Below the pieces are notes generated by a model. That model was not told the DNA's origin, made no database searches, and saw nothing but the letters and a program-made list of their open reading frames with translations. The translations under genes were made by a program, and so were the position numbers. Shown piece after piece: positions 1-6,093 of a stretch of 8,468 bases of DNA (positions are counted from its first letter, which is position 1; every line of letters begins with the position of its first letter). Origin of the DNA: Nitrosopolaris sp035691865 (lineage in GTDB: Archaea > Thermoproteota > Nitrososphaeria > Nitrososphaerales > Nitrososphaeraceae); NCBI GenBank assembly GCA_035691865.1, contig DASSIM010000092.1, positions 1 through 8,468 on the forward strand, written 5' to 3'.

Positions 1-284
1 TAATAATTGCGGTAGTAATTTTTGGAGCAAAGAAACTCCCTGAGCTTGCTAGATCTTTTGGTAGGGCAACTACAGAATACGAAAAGGCTAAAATTGAAGC
101 GAAAAAAGAGCTTCAACGGGTCAAAGACCTAGGAACAATAAGCACCACCGGGACCAATTCACAAGACAGAGAAAAACTTGAATCAATAGCTAACACTCTG
201 GGAATTAATCACTCAGAAATGAGTGACGACCAATTAAGGTCTGCTATCCAAGCAGAGATCAATAAGGACAAAAATAGAGTTTAG
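1..284 (+). CDS. TatA/TatB-like twin-arginine translocase subunit, 3' part
   Basis: The reading frame enters at base 3 and ends at TAG 282-284, giving 93 visible residues; the start and most of the transmembrane helix lie before the window. The first residues are the end of a hydrophobic helix followed by the TatA-family hinge FGAKKLPELARSFGRA, then a charged amphipathic helix (TTEYEKAKIEAKKELQ). This is the classic layout of Tat pore-forming subunits, which oligomerise in the cytoplasmic membrane to export folded proteins. A polar Thr/Ser/Asn-rich linker and a short C-terminal segment follow (about the last 35 residues, with LGINHSEM and LRSAIQAEI). That segment is not part of the minimal TatA fold and may be a small helical domain. 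TatA and TatB cannot be separated from this fragment. No tatC is visible nearby. Confidence 0.9.
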   Translation, partial: IIAVVIFGAKKLPELARSFGRATTEYEKAKIEAKKELQRVKDLGTISTTGTNSQDREKLESIANTLGINHSEMSDDQLRSAIQAEINKDKNRV

Positions 285-949
285 AGCGAGAATAACATTA
301 TTAATACTAACAATAACAATAACGAAAACTATTAGGACTTGTACACTTGCCGTCAGAATAACGTTCTAAAATAATTGCATACGGTCGTCGGTCAAACAGC
401 TAAGGAGATGTAGTATAACATAATTCCCACATATACTAGTATTGAAACCATCATGATCTGCGAACGGAACATTAGGTAGCTCATAAATTGTGTAACAATT
501 GCTCTCGATTTTATGGTTAAGTGTTGATAATAGATGTTTCGAAATGACCTTAGTATACGAATCAATAAGGAATATGAATAGTTGCCTTCGTCTGATTGAT
601 ACAGCTTTGTTACGGCGTAATTTACTAAACGCTTAATCGAATAGACCATAGAGGCAATTCGAAACTCCTTCTCCTGTCTTTTTCAACTTGCCAAATATAG
701 TGTCTTCATTAAAACTAGGTTGTTTTGATATCCGCCAAGAGAAAATTCTGGGCGCTATGCTGGCGTGACCAAGAATACTGTAGTTGATATAAAGTTCGGA
801 CCCCCCACATTCATACTTTTCCAACCTATGCAATCTATGTACGTGATATTAATTTGCAAGAAACGGATACATTCTTGCAATTTGTCAATTAATCTTTTTA
901 TTTATCGGTCAAGCTATGCACAGATAGGGTTTGTAGATCGAAACTCCGA

Positions 950-1001
950 GAAGGCAAGCGAGTATTTCCCCTGTTTTCCTCGCTCCTGCTTGCTTGCCTT
1001 C
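950..1001. repeat. Inverted repeat, 10-bp arms (possible RNA hairpin)
   Basis: GAAGGCAAGC at 950-959 is the exact reverse complement of GCTTGCCTTC at 992-1001, with a 32-base loop. A competing inner pairing exists: AGCGAG at 957-962 pairs with CTCGCT at 979-984. The element could therefore fold as a long bulged hairpin or switch between two stems. It is GC-richer than its surroundings and lies inside the gene-free kilobase. Function is unknown. Confidence 0.5.
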
Positions 1002-1195
1002 CACGAATCAGTTGTTTAGCGGCAGTTTGATTATCCTGCAAAAGTCATATTCGTTTGGACATATGTATTGTTGTGGTGATTCCTTAGACACCGCTGAACA
1101 TACATTAGTATATTTGGCTTCCTTTGTAAAACTCTTGGAAGGTATAATTAACCTTGAAAAAAAAGCCAAGTTATGCTGATCTTAACTGTCCAAAT

Positions 1196-1229
1196 ATAGA
1201 CATATAAATGGCCTCCCTAGTATGTCTAT
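1196..1229. repeat. Inverted repeat, 9-bp arms
   Basis: ATAGACATA at 1196-1204 is the exact reverse complement of TATGTCTAT at 1221-1229, with a 16-base spacer. It lies 55 bases beyond the stop codon of the minus-strand acetyltransferase gene, so it could be a 3' hairpin of that transcript or a protein-binding dyad. No T-tract follows on the minus strand, so an intrinsic terminator is not well supported. Confidence 0.45.
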
Positions 1230-1283
1230 CGCAGTGCCTGAGTTATGCGTACCGTCCCTGGCTGACATCAATATCGATCTTCA

Positions 1284-1928
1284 TTAAACTTGTCCATATT
1301 CTGGGTTTAACCATTCTATGAAGCTGGCATTGTTTAATGAACGCACATCTTCTAGGTAGTTTGGTAATATTTTGACGAATTTGAAATCATTGTTTAACTC
1401 AAAGGAAAGGGCTGGATCATGGAGTTCCCCTTTGATGACCTTCTCTGCAAATTCTAATGGAGTCATCATATTTGCATGTTCACAATAGTTGAATAATCTT
1501 CCGCCACTTATCATTCGACGCAAGTTTAATCTCTTGATTAGCTCTTTCCTTGCATCATAAAGCATCTTACCAATTCCTTCATGTCTAACTTTTGGATGTG
1601 TAGAGATATCTGCTCCGTAGAGGCTGTCTCCCTTAGGATCATGATTTGTTATCGCGCCATCGGCAGTGATGTCTTTCCATGTGTGTTCTTTATACTCAGG
1701 TTCTAGAAAGACTATGAGGTTGCTTGCAGAAGCAACTACTTCTCCATTCAATTCGGCACAGAATTGTCCTTCAGGAAAGAGGCTAATATGACTTTGAAGC
1801 TCGCTCGGATGCCAAATATTTCCATAACGTGCCAGATAAGGAAATGAGTCTTCCTGAAGTTTGACTATTTTGGGAATGTCTTCATGTAGGGTATTCCTAA
1901 TTATAATCAAGGTATTATTCTCCTTCAC
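1284..1928 (-). CDS. GNAT-family N-acetyltransferase, stand-alone
   Basis: This predicted cytoplasmic acyl-CoA-dependent N-acyltransferase has 214 residues from a GTG at 1928. The GNAT core is visible. Strand beta-1 is LIIIRN (7-12), and helix 1 carries DIPKIVKLQEDSFP. Beta-4 and motif A is LYGADISTHPKVRHEGIG (103-120), whose R115-H-E-G-I-G120 is the acetyl-CoA pyrophosphate loop, followed by the helix KMLYDARKELIKRLNLRR. The stretches FPEGQFCAEL, NHDPKGDSLYGADIS, ISGGRL, and the C-terminal PNYL and EWLNPEYG are features I associate with acetyltransferase domains fused to a carbon-nitrogen hydrolase (nitrilase superfamily). Here the frame stops after the GNAT part. The start is uncertain: GTG 1928 fits a near-leaderless transcript from the TATA box at 1954-1963, but a strong GAAGGAG lies 9 bases before an in-frame TTG at residue 7 (position 1910). 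The substrate is unknown. Confidence 0.85.
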   Translation of the reverse strand: MKENNTLIIIRNTLHEDIPKIVKLQEDSFPYLARYGNIWHPSELQSHISLFPEGQFCAELNGEVVASASNLIVFLEPEYKEHTWKDITADGAITNHDPKGDSLYGADISTHPKVRHEGIGKMLYDARKELIKRLNLRRMISGGRLFNYCEHANMMTPLEFAEKVIKGELHDPALSFELNNDFKFVKILPNYLEDVRSLNNASFIEWLNPEYGQV

Positions 1929-1953
1929 ATGTTGTGATTAATTAATGTGACGT

Positions 1954-1963
1954 CTTTTATAAG
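1954..1963 (-). promoter_or_regulatory. Archaeal TATA box for the acetyltransferase gene
   Basis: The minus strand reads CTTATAAAAG here, a good archaeal TATA element. A start site about 25 bases downstream would fall near 1935, leaving only a few bases before GTG 1928. The near-palindrome around TTAATTAA at 1938-1945 sits between the box and the gene and could be an operator. Confidence 0.55.
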
Positions 1964-2085
1964 CTACAAAACCTTGCCACCCATTGTTCTCTTTATCAAA
2001 CCTTCTTTTCACCATCGGAGATTGATTAAGTGAGCACATATCCACCTCAGTGCGCAGCTTTGAATATAGGGGGTTGAGAAAACAA

Positions 2086-2094
2086 TTTATAAAA
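2086..2094 (+). promoter_or_regulatory. Archaeal TATA box for the hemerythrin-like gene
   Basis: TTTATAAAA preceded by an A-rich stretch (GAAAACAA), which could serve as a BRE. Transcription would begin near 2115, about 14 bases before the TTG at 2129. The only upstream in-frame extension is cut by a TAA at 2090-2092, and no Shine-Dalgarno site is present, which fits a very short leader. Confidence 0.55.
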
Positions 2095-2128
2095 TAGAGA
2101 ACGCCGTATTTATCCGGATTATCCTCTA

Positions 2129-2683
2129 TTGAATGCTACTGAGGATCTTAAACAAGACCATCTGACTCTGAGAAGAGTAAGAGACATCGCACAAAGATGC
2201 TCTGATAAGCTCTACGCTAGTGAGAATATTCCATTTGAGGATCTTAAAATTATTTCAGTGGTTATTGAAGAGTTTGTTGATAGGTTTCATCATGGAAAAG
2301 AAGAGCAAGCATATTTCCCAGAGACTAAAAATAAAAATAGTTTTTCGGAAGATATCCGTAAATTTCTGATTGAACATGAACTCGGAAGAAGAATCGCAAG
2401 AATGTTTTTGCACAAGTTGAATGTGTGGAAGGATAGCGGAGTAGATTCAAGGGAGCCAGTAGCAAGATTCCTAAGGTCCTATAGTATATTCATAGGTGAC
2501 CATACAGGTAAAGAAGACAAGTTTTTTGATATGATTGAAGAGGAGGGCAGTCTGACAGCTGAAGAGAATGAAATATTAATGAAGCATTTTGAAAGCTGTA
2601 TGCATGAAGTGGGGGGCACCGCAAGAATAGAACAAATGATGGATTTGATTGAGTACTTAGAGACGAGAGAATGGATGAAATGA
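2129..2683 (+). CDS. Hemerythrin-like (HHE domain) protein
   Basis: This soluble protein of 184 residues has the hemerythrin HHE pattern of a four-helix bundle binding a non-haem diiron centre. Candidate ligands are H11 (QDHLTLRR), H54/H55 with E58/E59 (RFHHGKEEQAYFP), H83-E84 (IEHELGRR) and H125 with E129 (GDHTGKEDKFF), one group per helix in the expected order. A fifth helical segment with H153, C157 and H159 follows. HHE proteins bind O2 or NO, act in oxidative or nitrosative stress, or store iron; which applies here is not visible. The TTG start is supported by the upstream stop at 2090 and the TATA box 35-43 bases before it. The gene is divergent from the acetyltransferase, so the two share a 200-base promoter region. 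It is followed after 181 bases by the membrane protein gene. Confidence 0.9.
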   Translation: MNATEDLKQDHLTLRRVRDIAQRCSDKLYASENIPFEDLKIISVVIEEFVDRFHHGKEEQAYFPETKNKNSFSEDIRKFLIEHELGRRIARMFLHKLNVWKDSGVDSREPVARFLRSYSIFIGDHTGKEDKFFDMIEEEGSLTAEENEILMKHFESCMHEVGGTARIEQMMDLIEYLETREWMK

Positions 2684-2727
2684 AAGTCATGAAGCTGTCC
2701 ATGTAGTCCCTATGGATTCATTGAGCC

Positions 2728-2736
2728 ATTTATAAG
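2728..2736 (+). promoter_or_regulatory. Possible TATA box upstream of the membrane protein gene
   Basis: ATTTATAAG lies 45 bases after the hemerythrin-like stop. If used, transcription would start near 2757 and leave a leader of more than 100 bases before the membrane protein. A weaker box (CTATACTTATTA, 2851-2862) is closer; its predicted start, near 2880, would favour the ATG at 2895 over the TTG at 2865. Confidence 0.3.
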
Positions 2737-2864
2737 ATCGTACGTAGACATACCTGTTGTGATCGGCGATGAGACTTATCGTTCCTGCAACCTGAAGCAC
2801 CATTCTCTGTCATATCTCGCGTAGCTTAGAGATCCCCGAGAAACCAGTCACTATACTTATTAGA

Positions 2865-4046
2865 TTGCCATACAAGTTTTATTGTAAGAGAAACATGCAG
2901 AATCAGGGTAAGCGTGTTTTAGATTCACGTATGATGGACATACTATTAACTGCTTTGATGTTGGCCACCACTGGGGCTTTTCTACAGATCGGAGGAACCA
3001 GCTGGGATGTCACATCTCATCTTTTACAAAGACCTGAGTCGTTCTTCACACCCTCTCATGCCGTTCTCTATGCAGGAGTCGGCATATTAACAATATCTGC
3101 TGGTATCGGAGGCATTTTGTTATCGCGGAATAAAGACCTTCGCACAAAATCAGTTGCTACTGCACTCAAACTGTTGATAATAGGCTCCGGGATTGCACTC
3201 GTGGCAGGACCAGCAGACTTCTGGTGGCACCAAACATTTGGAGTCGATGGGTTGTTTAGTCCCACTCATCTAACACTCGCAACCGGCATGCTCATTAACT
3301 CTGTGGCAGTGGTATTGGGACTTGGGAGAATTATTGTGTACTTATCAAAAAGTAAGAAGTTGATGACTAAGAGCGCATTGATTCCTGCATTCGCTGCTAT
3401 GTGGTTAACGCTAATATGGTATGTTCATATGTTTGCGTTGCCTCTTTCTAACGGACAACACTTTAACTTTAATTTGGATCCTGTTGCTGAGACAGTAATC
3501 GCAATAGTCGCTTTGCCTTTGATAGGTTCAATTGTCTTTCTTACAGCATCCAAAACGATTGGTGGCGTAGACGGTGATGGCGGTAAATTTGGTTCTGCAA
3601 GTGCTGTTGCTATAGTACTGATAGGTATGAATGTATTTGCAAGTATCGTGCCATCTTATCGAGCTGTATCTTTCTTACCTTGGTATGCATTGATAGTCTA
3701 TCCAACGGTTATATTAGCTGACCTAATTCTTAATACATCGCTATTAAGGAAGATCTCAGAAAAATCAAAAATGATAATCGCCGGAGCAATTATAGGATCA
3801 TTATCCTTTATAATTGACTTTCCTTGGATTAATCTAACATTTACACATCTACTTCTACCAACTCACACATTTATTACCGATCATATTGCAAACACAATCC
3901 TATACTTTCTAAATACACTGCCAATTACATCAATCATGACAATAATTCCTGGAGCTATAATTGGTGCATTGAGCTCATCAATCTTCTCTTTATACAACCG
4001 AAAACGGGTACAAACACAGAATGAAAGCATGCCTTCTCAAGTCTGA
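2865..4046 (+). CDS. Polytopic membrane protein with duplicated D-x3-H-x10-P-x-H motif
   Basis: The protein has 393 residues from TTG 2865, and I do not recognise a named family. About nine or ten hydrophobic segments are visible (roughly 25-45, 66-87, 98-117, 133-160, 170-192, 206-228, 245-264, 270-290, 303-325 and 350-376), so it is an integral membrane protein. The N-terminal half has an internal duplication: W47-D48-x3-H52, then S59-F-F-T-P63-S-H65; and D118-x3-H122, then L130-F-S-P133-T-H135, with identical spacing and both followed by a Gly-containing helix. More membrane-associated histidines occur at 188, 199, 328, 334 and 340. Clustered Asp/His at helix ends suggest metal, haem or quinone chemistry, but this is inference. 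Start choice is open: the first 22 residues (C7, several Lys/Arg) are not needed for the first helix, and ATG 2895 or the tandem ATGs at 2931/2934 are alternatives. The next gene follows after 90 bases on the same strand. Confidence 0.8.
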   Translation: MPYKFYCKRNMQNQGKRVLDSRMMDILLTALMLATTGAFLQIGGTSWDVTSHLLQRPESFFTPSHAVLYAGVGILTISAGIGGILLSRNKDLRTKSVATALKLLIIGSGIALVAGPADFWWHQTFGVDGLFSPTHLTLATGMLINSVAVVLGLGRIIVYLSKSKKLMTKSALIPAFAAMWLTLIWYVHMFALPLSNGQHFNFNLDPVAETVIAIVALPLIGSIVFLTASKTIGGVDGDGGKFGSASAVAIVLIGMNVFASIVPSYRAVSFLPWYALIVYPTVILADLILNTSLLRKISEKSKMIIAGAIIGSLSFIIDFPWINLTFTHLLLPTHTFITDHIANTILYFLNTLPITSIMTIIPGAIIGALSSSIFSLYNRKRVQTQNESMPSQV

Positions 4047-4105
4047 CTCCCATAAAATTACTCTGTCTGGTATTTCATGAGCGGCCTTTACTATGATGAC
4101 ATTTG

Positions 4106-4118
4106 TTAATTAATAATA
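4106..4118 (+). promoter_or_regulatory. AT-rich TATA-like element before the beta-sandwich gene
   Basis: TTAATTAATAATA lies about 25 bases upstream of the TTG at 4137, the distance expected between a TATA box and a start site. A leaderless mRNA starting at or near 4137 is thus possible, giving this gene its own promoter even if it is also co-transcribed with the upstream gene. Confidence 0.35.
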
Positions 4119-4136
4119 GTTCTAAAATAGGATAGC

Positions 4137-4715
4137 TTGTCTGTGACTAGCATATCAACCCGCGTTATGACATTATCAATAGAATCGATCTTAATCATAC
4201 TGGTCATATTGGTCATTGGAAATACAGCTCCTAACGCTACGATCCAAGCACATTTGTCAGGACCAACTTTACAACAATGGGTAGATAAAGAAACAGGAAT
4301 CAAAATTCAGTTTGCATATAAACCAGAAAAACCTATAGCTGATTCTCCTACTGATCTTAGTTTCAGTGTCCAAAATTTGACGACAGGCCAGCACATCAAG
4401 AACTTTAGAGCACGTGTGGTAATAATAAATGATTTTCAAAGCGTATTCAAATTTCTAAATATACCTGTTATAAATGGCGATTTCTCATTGAAGTATTCCT
4501 TTCCGGATAGTGGACATAATCAGATCCTAGTTAGTATAAATAAAGATTCGTTTGGCGTTGCATTGGCATCATTTAGGGTCTCTGTGGCAGCTCCATTCCC
4601 TTCTCCAGACATTCTTGCCAAAAGTATCATTGTTGGTGTCGTAATGCCTGCTGCAATCATGACTGCTATTTTAGTGCTGATAAAGAAAAGAAGCGGACAG
4701 GTATTTATTAAATAA
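4137..4715 (+). CDS. Exported, membrane-anchored beta-sandwich protein (YtkA-like)
   Basis: The protein has 192 residues. An N-terminal hydrophobic segment (18-28) acts as signal peptide or anchor; the region after P32 is outside. Residues about 54-150 look like one immunoglobulin-like beta domain: IKIQFAYKPEKP, then PTDLSFSVQNLTTGQHIKNF, RARVVIIN, GDFSLKYSFPDSGHNQILVS and ASFRVSV. The sequence order (a Pro-rich entry strand, a 'T-G-x-x-I' turn, and a 'FP-x-x-G' strand near the end) resembles the YtkA-like family of extracellular domains. A second hydrophobic segment (159-182), followed by KKR, anchors the C-terminus with a positive cytoplasmic tail. Cysteine is absent, and His is limited to H39, H86 and H127. 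TTG 4137 is uncertain; GTG 4143 and ATG 4167 are in frame, and ATG 4167 would still leave the hydrophobic segment. Its position after the Asp/His membrane protein suggests the two work together, perhaps delivering a ligand such as copper; this is inference. Confidence 0.75.
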   Translation: MSVTSISTRVMTLSIESILIILVILVIGNTAPNATIQAHLSGPTLQQWVDKETGIKIQFAYKPEKPIADSPTDLSFSVQNLTTGQHIKNFRARVVIINDFQSVFKFLNIPVINGDFSLKYSFPDSGHNQILVSINKDSFGVALASFRVSVAAPFPSPDILAKSIIVGVVMPAAIMTAILVLIKKRSGQVFIK

Positions 4716-4835
4716 AAAAGTAATTACAGAGCGTCGATAATACCTTTAGAGATAAACAACCTTTGAAATGTTTTGTCTCGTAAGGGGTTTTGAAATTGAT
4801 TCGAGAAGTATAAGAAACTCAGGATTAGAGGGTTC

Positions 4836-5096
4836 GTGAGTATTATTATTAGTCATAACAATAGCAAGCCATTGGATGATGTACTCACTCATCTTATTTC
4901 TGACTTCGTCTACCATGTGGATGGGGCAGTTTACGTCTTTTTGGTCTGTCCTCATAGTCTGTACACATATTTGAGAAGTCTATCATCCAGCCATGCCTCG
5001 AACATAGACCACAACAAGTCGACTACTAACGGAGTTAGAGTGACTTATAGTACTGCGTCAGATCAAGTCGTGAGGTTTAGAATACTCAAAATTTGA
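4836..5096 (+). pseudogene. Doubtful ORF, possibly a remnant of a sensor-kinase N-terminal domain
   Basis: An 86-codon frame opens at GTG 4836 after a GAGGG stretch; the frame has no ATG and is open only from 4800. The translation contains HLISDFVYHVDGAVYVF and, after a Ser/His/Asn-rich insert, NGVRVTYSTASDQVVRFRI. This order faintly recalls the N-terminal domain of many Nitrososphaera-type histidine kinases, where an 'ISxAxxxID' helix precedes 'GVKxRYxTEIT' and a helix. The likeness is from memory and short, and the ORF stops before any kinase domain. It could be a decayed fragment, a small stand-alone protein, or chance. A 69-codon frame lies opposite (4746-4955, minus) and is equally unproven. 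Its place 150 bases before a response regulator is the main reason to list it. Confidence 0.25.
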
Positions 5097-5209
5097 AAAT
5101 TCACAAACCTAGCCAGCATGCCACTAAAATTTGGTATGTAGAGAACAAAACTCATGCTAGAGCCATGTCCGTTGCATTGGACAATGAAACCGAATTTTCC
5201 CACCTTCAG

Positions 5210-5219
5210 TATAATTAAA
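5210..5219 (+). promoter_or_regulatory. TATA-like box for the receiver-domain regulator
   Basis: TATAATTAAA ends 28 bases before ATG 5248. A transcript starting near 5240 would be almost leaderless. The weak AAGGTT at 5234-5239 would then lie at or before the start of the mRNA. Confidence 0.45.
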
Positions 5220-5247
5220 AAATTTTTGCTATTAAGGTTCTTTTATT

Positions 5248-6093
5248 ATGATACTGTCATTTTATTTAGCAGTGCAGCGAACCGTACCTCTACATTCATT
5301 ATTGGAAGTTTTGAGCGCTATAGCTGATGCAAAATCGTTACTTATTTTTAGGTCTATCGTGTCCGAGGATGTCGATAGTAACGTCCTTCTTAAGAGGTCT
5401 AATCTTACTCTCAAACAGTACTATTCGAGGATTTCTGCACTACTAAATGCAGGTCTCGTGGAGAAAAAGAACAAGAAATACTCCTTGACCTCACTGGGTA
5501 AAGTAGTTTACGAGTTACAAGTGGTCACGCAACATGCCCTCGACAATTATTGGATACTTAAAGCCATTGATTCCCTTGATGATGTTCCAAAAGAACAACA
5601 AGAATCTGCGGTGAATAACTTAATTCGAGATCCAGAACTGCGAAAATGGCTTACAAAAAAAAATTCTCAGTTAAGCACTGGCCTTAAGCTTCTGGAATCG
5701 AAAAAACAAGGTGAGATAAGGGATGGCACCAACATTTTTCTCGTAGAGGATGAACCCGACGTTCTTCTAAGTTTCAAGACAGTCTTAGTATCACATGGGT
5801 ATAACGTTAGTGCTTTTACAGATTCATTTGAAGCCTTTAAGCATTTTACAATGCTAAATCGTCCATTCTACAGTGTGGCATTGCTAGATATAAGAATGAA
5901 AGGTATGAATGGAATCCAGCTATATCAAAAGCTGAAAAGTATAGATGATCGCCTTCGAATAAGATTCATAACAGCGCTCGATGCAGCTGACGAATTAGTC
6001 AGTCTAGTTCCAAATTTAGATCCTCTTCATATCATAAAAAAACCAATCTCCAATGAAGATCTTTTGAATATTGTCAAAAGCGCCGTATCATGA
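5248..6093 (+). CDS. Winged-helix DNA-binding + response-regulator receiver protein
   Basis: The protein has 281 residues with the order output domain first, receiver last. Residues about 18-91 form a winged helix: LEVLSAIADAKSLLIFRSI, a recognition region around LTLKQYYSRISALLNAGLVEKK, and the wing KYSLTSLGKVVYELQ, typical of archaeal ArsR/MarR-like folds. A helical linker (95-160) follows. Residues 162-280 form a CheY-like receiver with all key residues: acidic pair E167/D168, phospho-acceptor D214 in LLDIRMKGMNG, T242 in FITALDA, and K265-P266. It should therefore be phosphorylated and change DNA binding. The arrangement is the reverse of OmpR-type regulators and is, as I recall, common in Thaumarchaeota. 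No histidine kinase gene is in the window, so the partner is unknown. ATG 5248 is preceded at 28 bases by a TATA-like box. Targets may include the nearby secreted-protein genes, but there is no direct evidence. Confidence 0.88.
   Translation: MILSFYLAVQRTVPLHSLLEVLSAIADAKSLLIFRSIVSEDVDSNVLLKRSNLTLKQYYSRISALLNAGLVEKKNKKYSLTSLGKVVYELQVVTQHALDNYWILKAIDSLDDVPKEQQESAVNNLIRDPELRKWLTKKNSQLSTGLKLLESKKQGEIRDGTNIFLVEDEPDVLLSFKTVLVSHGYNVSAFTDSFEAFKHFTMLNRPFYSVALLDIRMKGMNGIQLYQKLKSIDDRLRIRFITALDAADELVSLVPNLDPLHIIKKPISNEDLLNIVKSAVS

Larger units (their letters stand above)
285..1283. other. Gene-poor stretch of about 1 kb
   Basis: No convincing gene is seen on either strand. Open frames of 61-85 codons exist at 392-649 and 633-833 (minus) and 765-1019 and 994-1179 (plus). 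They overlap one another, lack ribosome-binding sites, have atypical composition and match no family I recognise. The first 100 bases after the tatA-like stop are A-rich with repeated AATAAC units. Two inverted repeats (950-1001 and 1196-1229) are listed separately. The stretch could hold an unrecognised ncRNA or eroded genes, but nothing in it proves either. Confidence 0.6.
4716..5247. other. Intergenic stretch of about 530 bases
   Basis: Apart from the doubtful ORF at 4836-5096, no convincing gene is seen. TTTGAAAT occurs twice close together near 4763 and 4790. A 23-codon ORF (ATG 4768 to TGA 4839) runs into that doubtful ORF in another frame. The last 40 bases hold the likely promoter of the regulator. 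Confidence 0.5.

Noticed and set aside
392..649. Minus-strand 85-codon frame containing YSIKRLVNYAVTK, faintly like the C-terminal part of IS5-type transposases
   Set aside because: Likeness covers only about a dozen residues, no catalytic DDE residues or terminal repeats are visible, and the neighbouring frames do not continue it.
633..1179. Three further open frames (633-833 minus, 765-1019 plus, 994-1179 plus)
   Set aside because: They overlap, start at unsupported codons, have no ribosome-binding site and match no known family; most likely chance.
2490..2702. Minus-strand 70-codon frame across the end of the hemerythrin-like gene
   Set aside because: It is the antisense shadow of a well-supported plus-strand gene.
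4746..4955. Minus-strand 69-codon frame
   Set aside because: No promoter, ribosome-binding site or recognisable motif; it overlaps the doubtful plus-strand ORF, and at most one of them can be real.
4968..5000. Minus-strand T-arm-like sequence (5-bp stem around TTCGAGG), possible tRNA
   Set aside because: No matching acceptor strand 60 bases away and no D-arm or anticodon arm could be paired.
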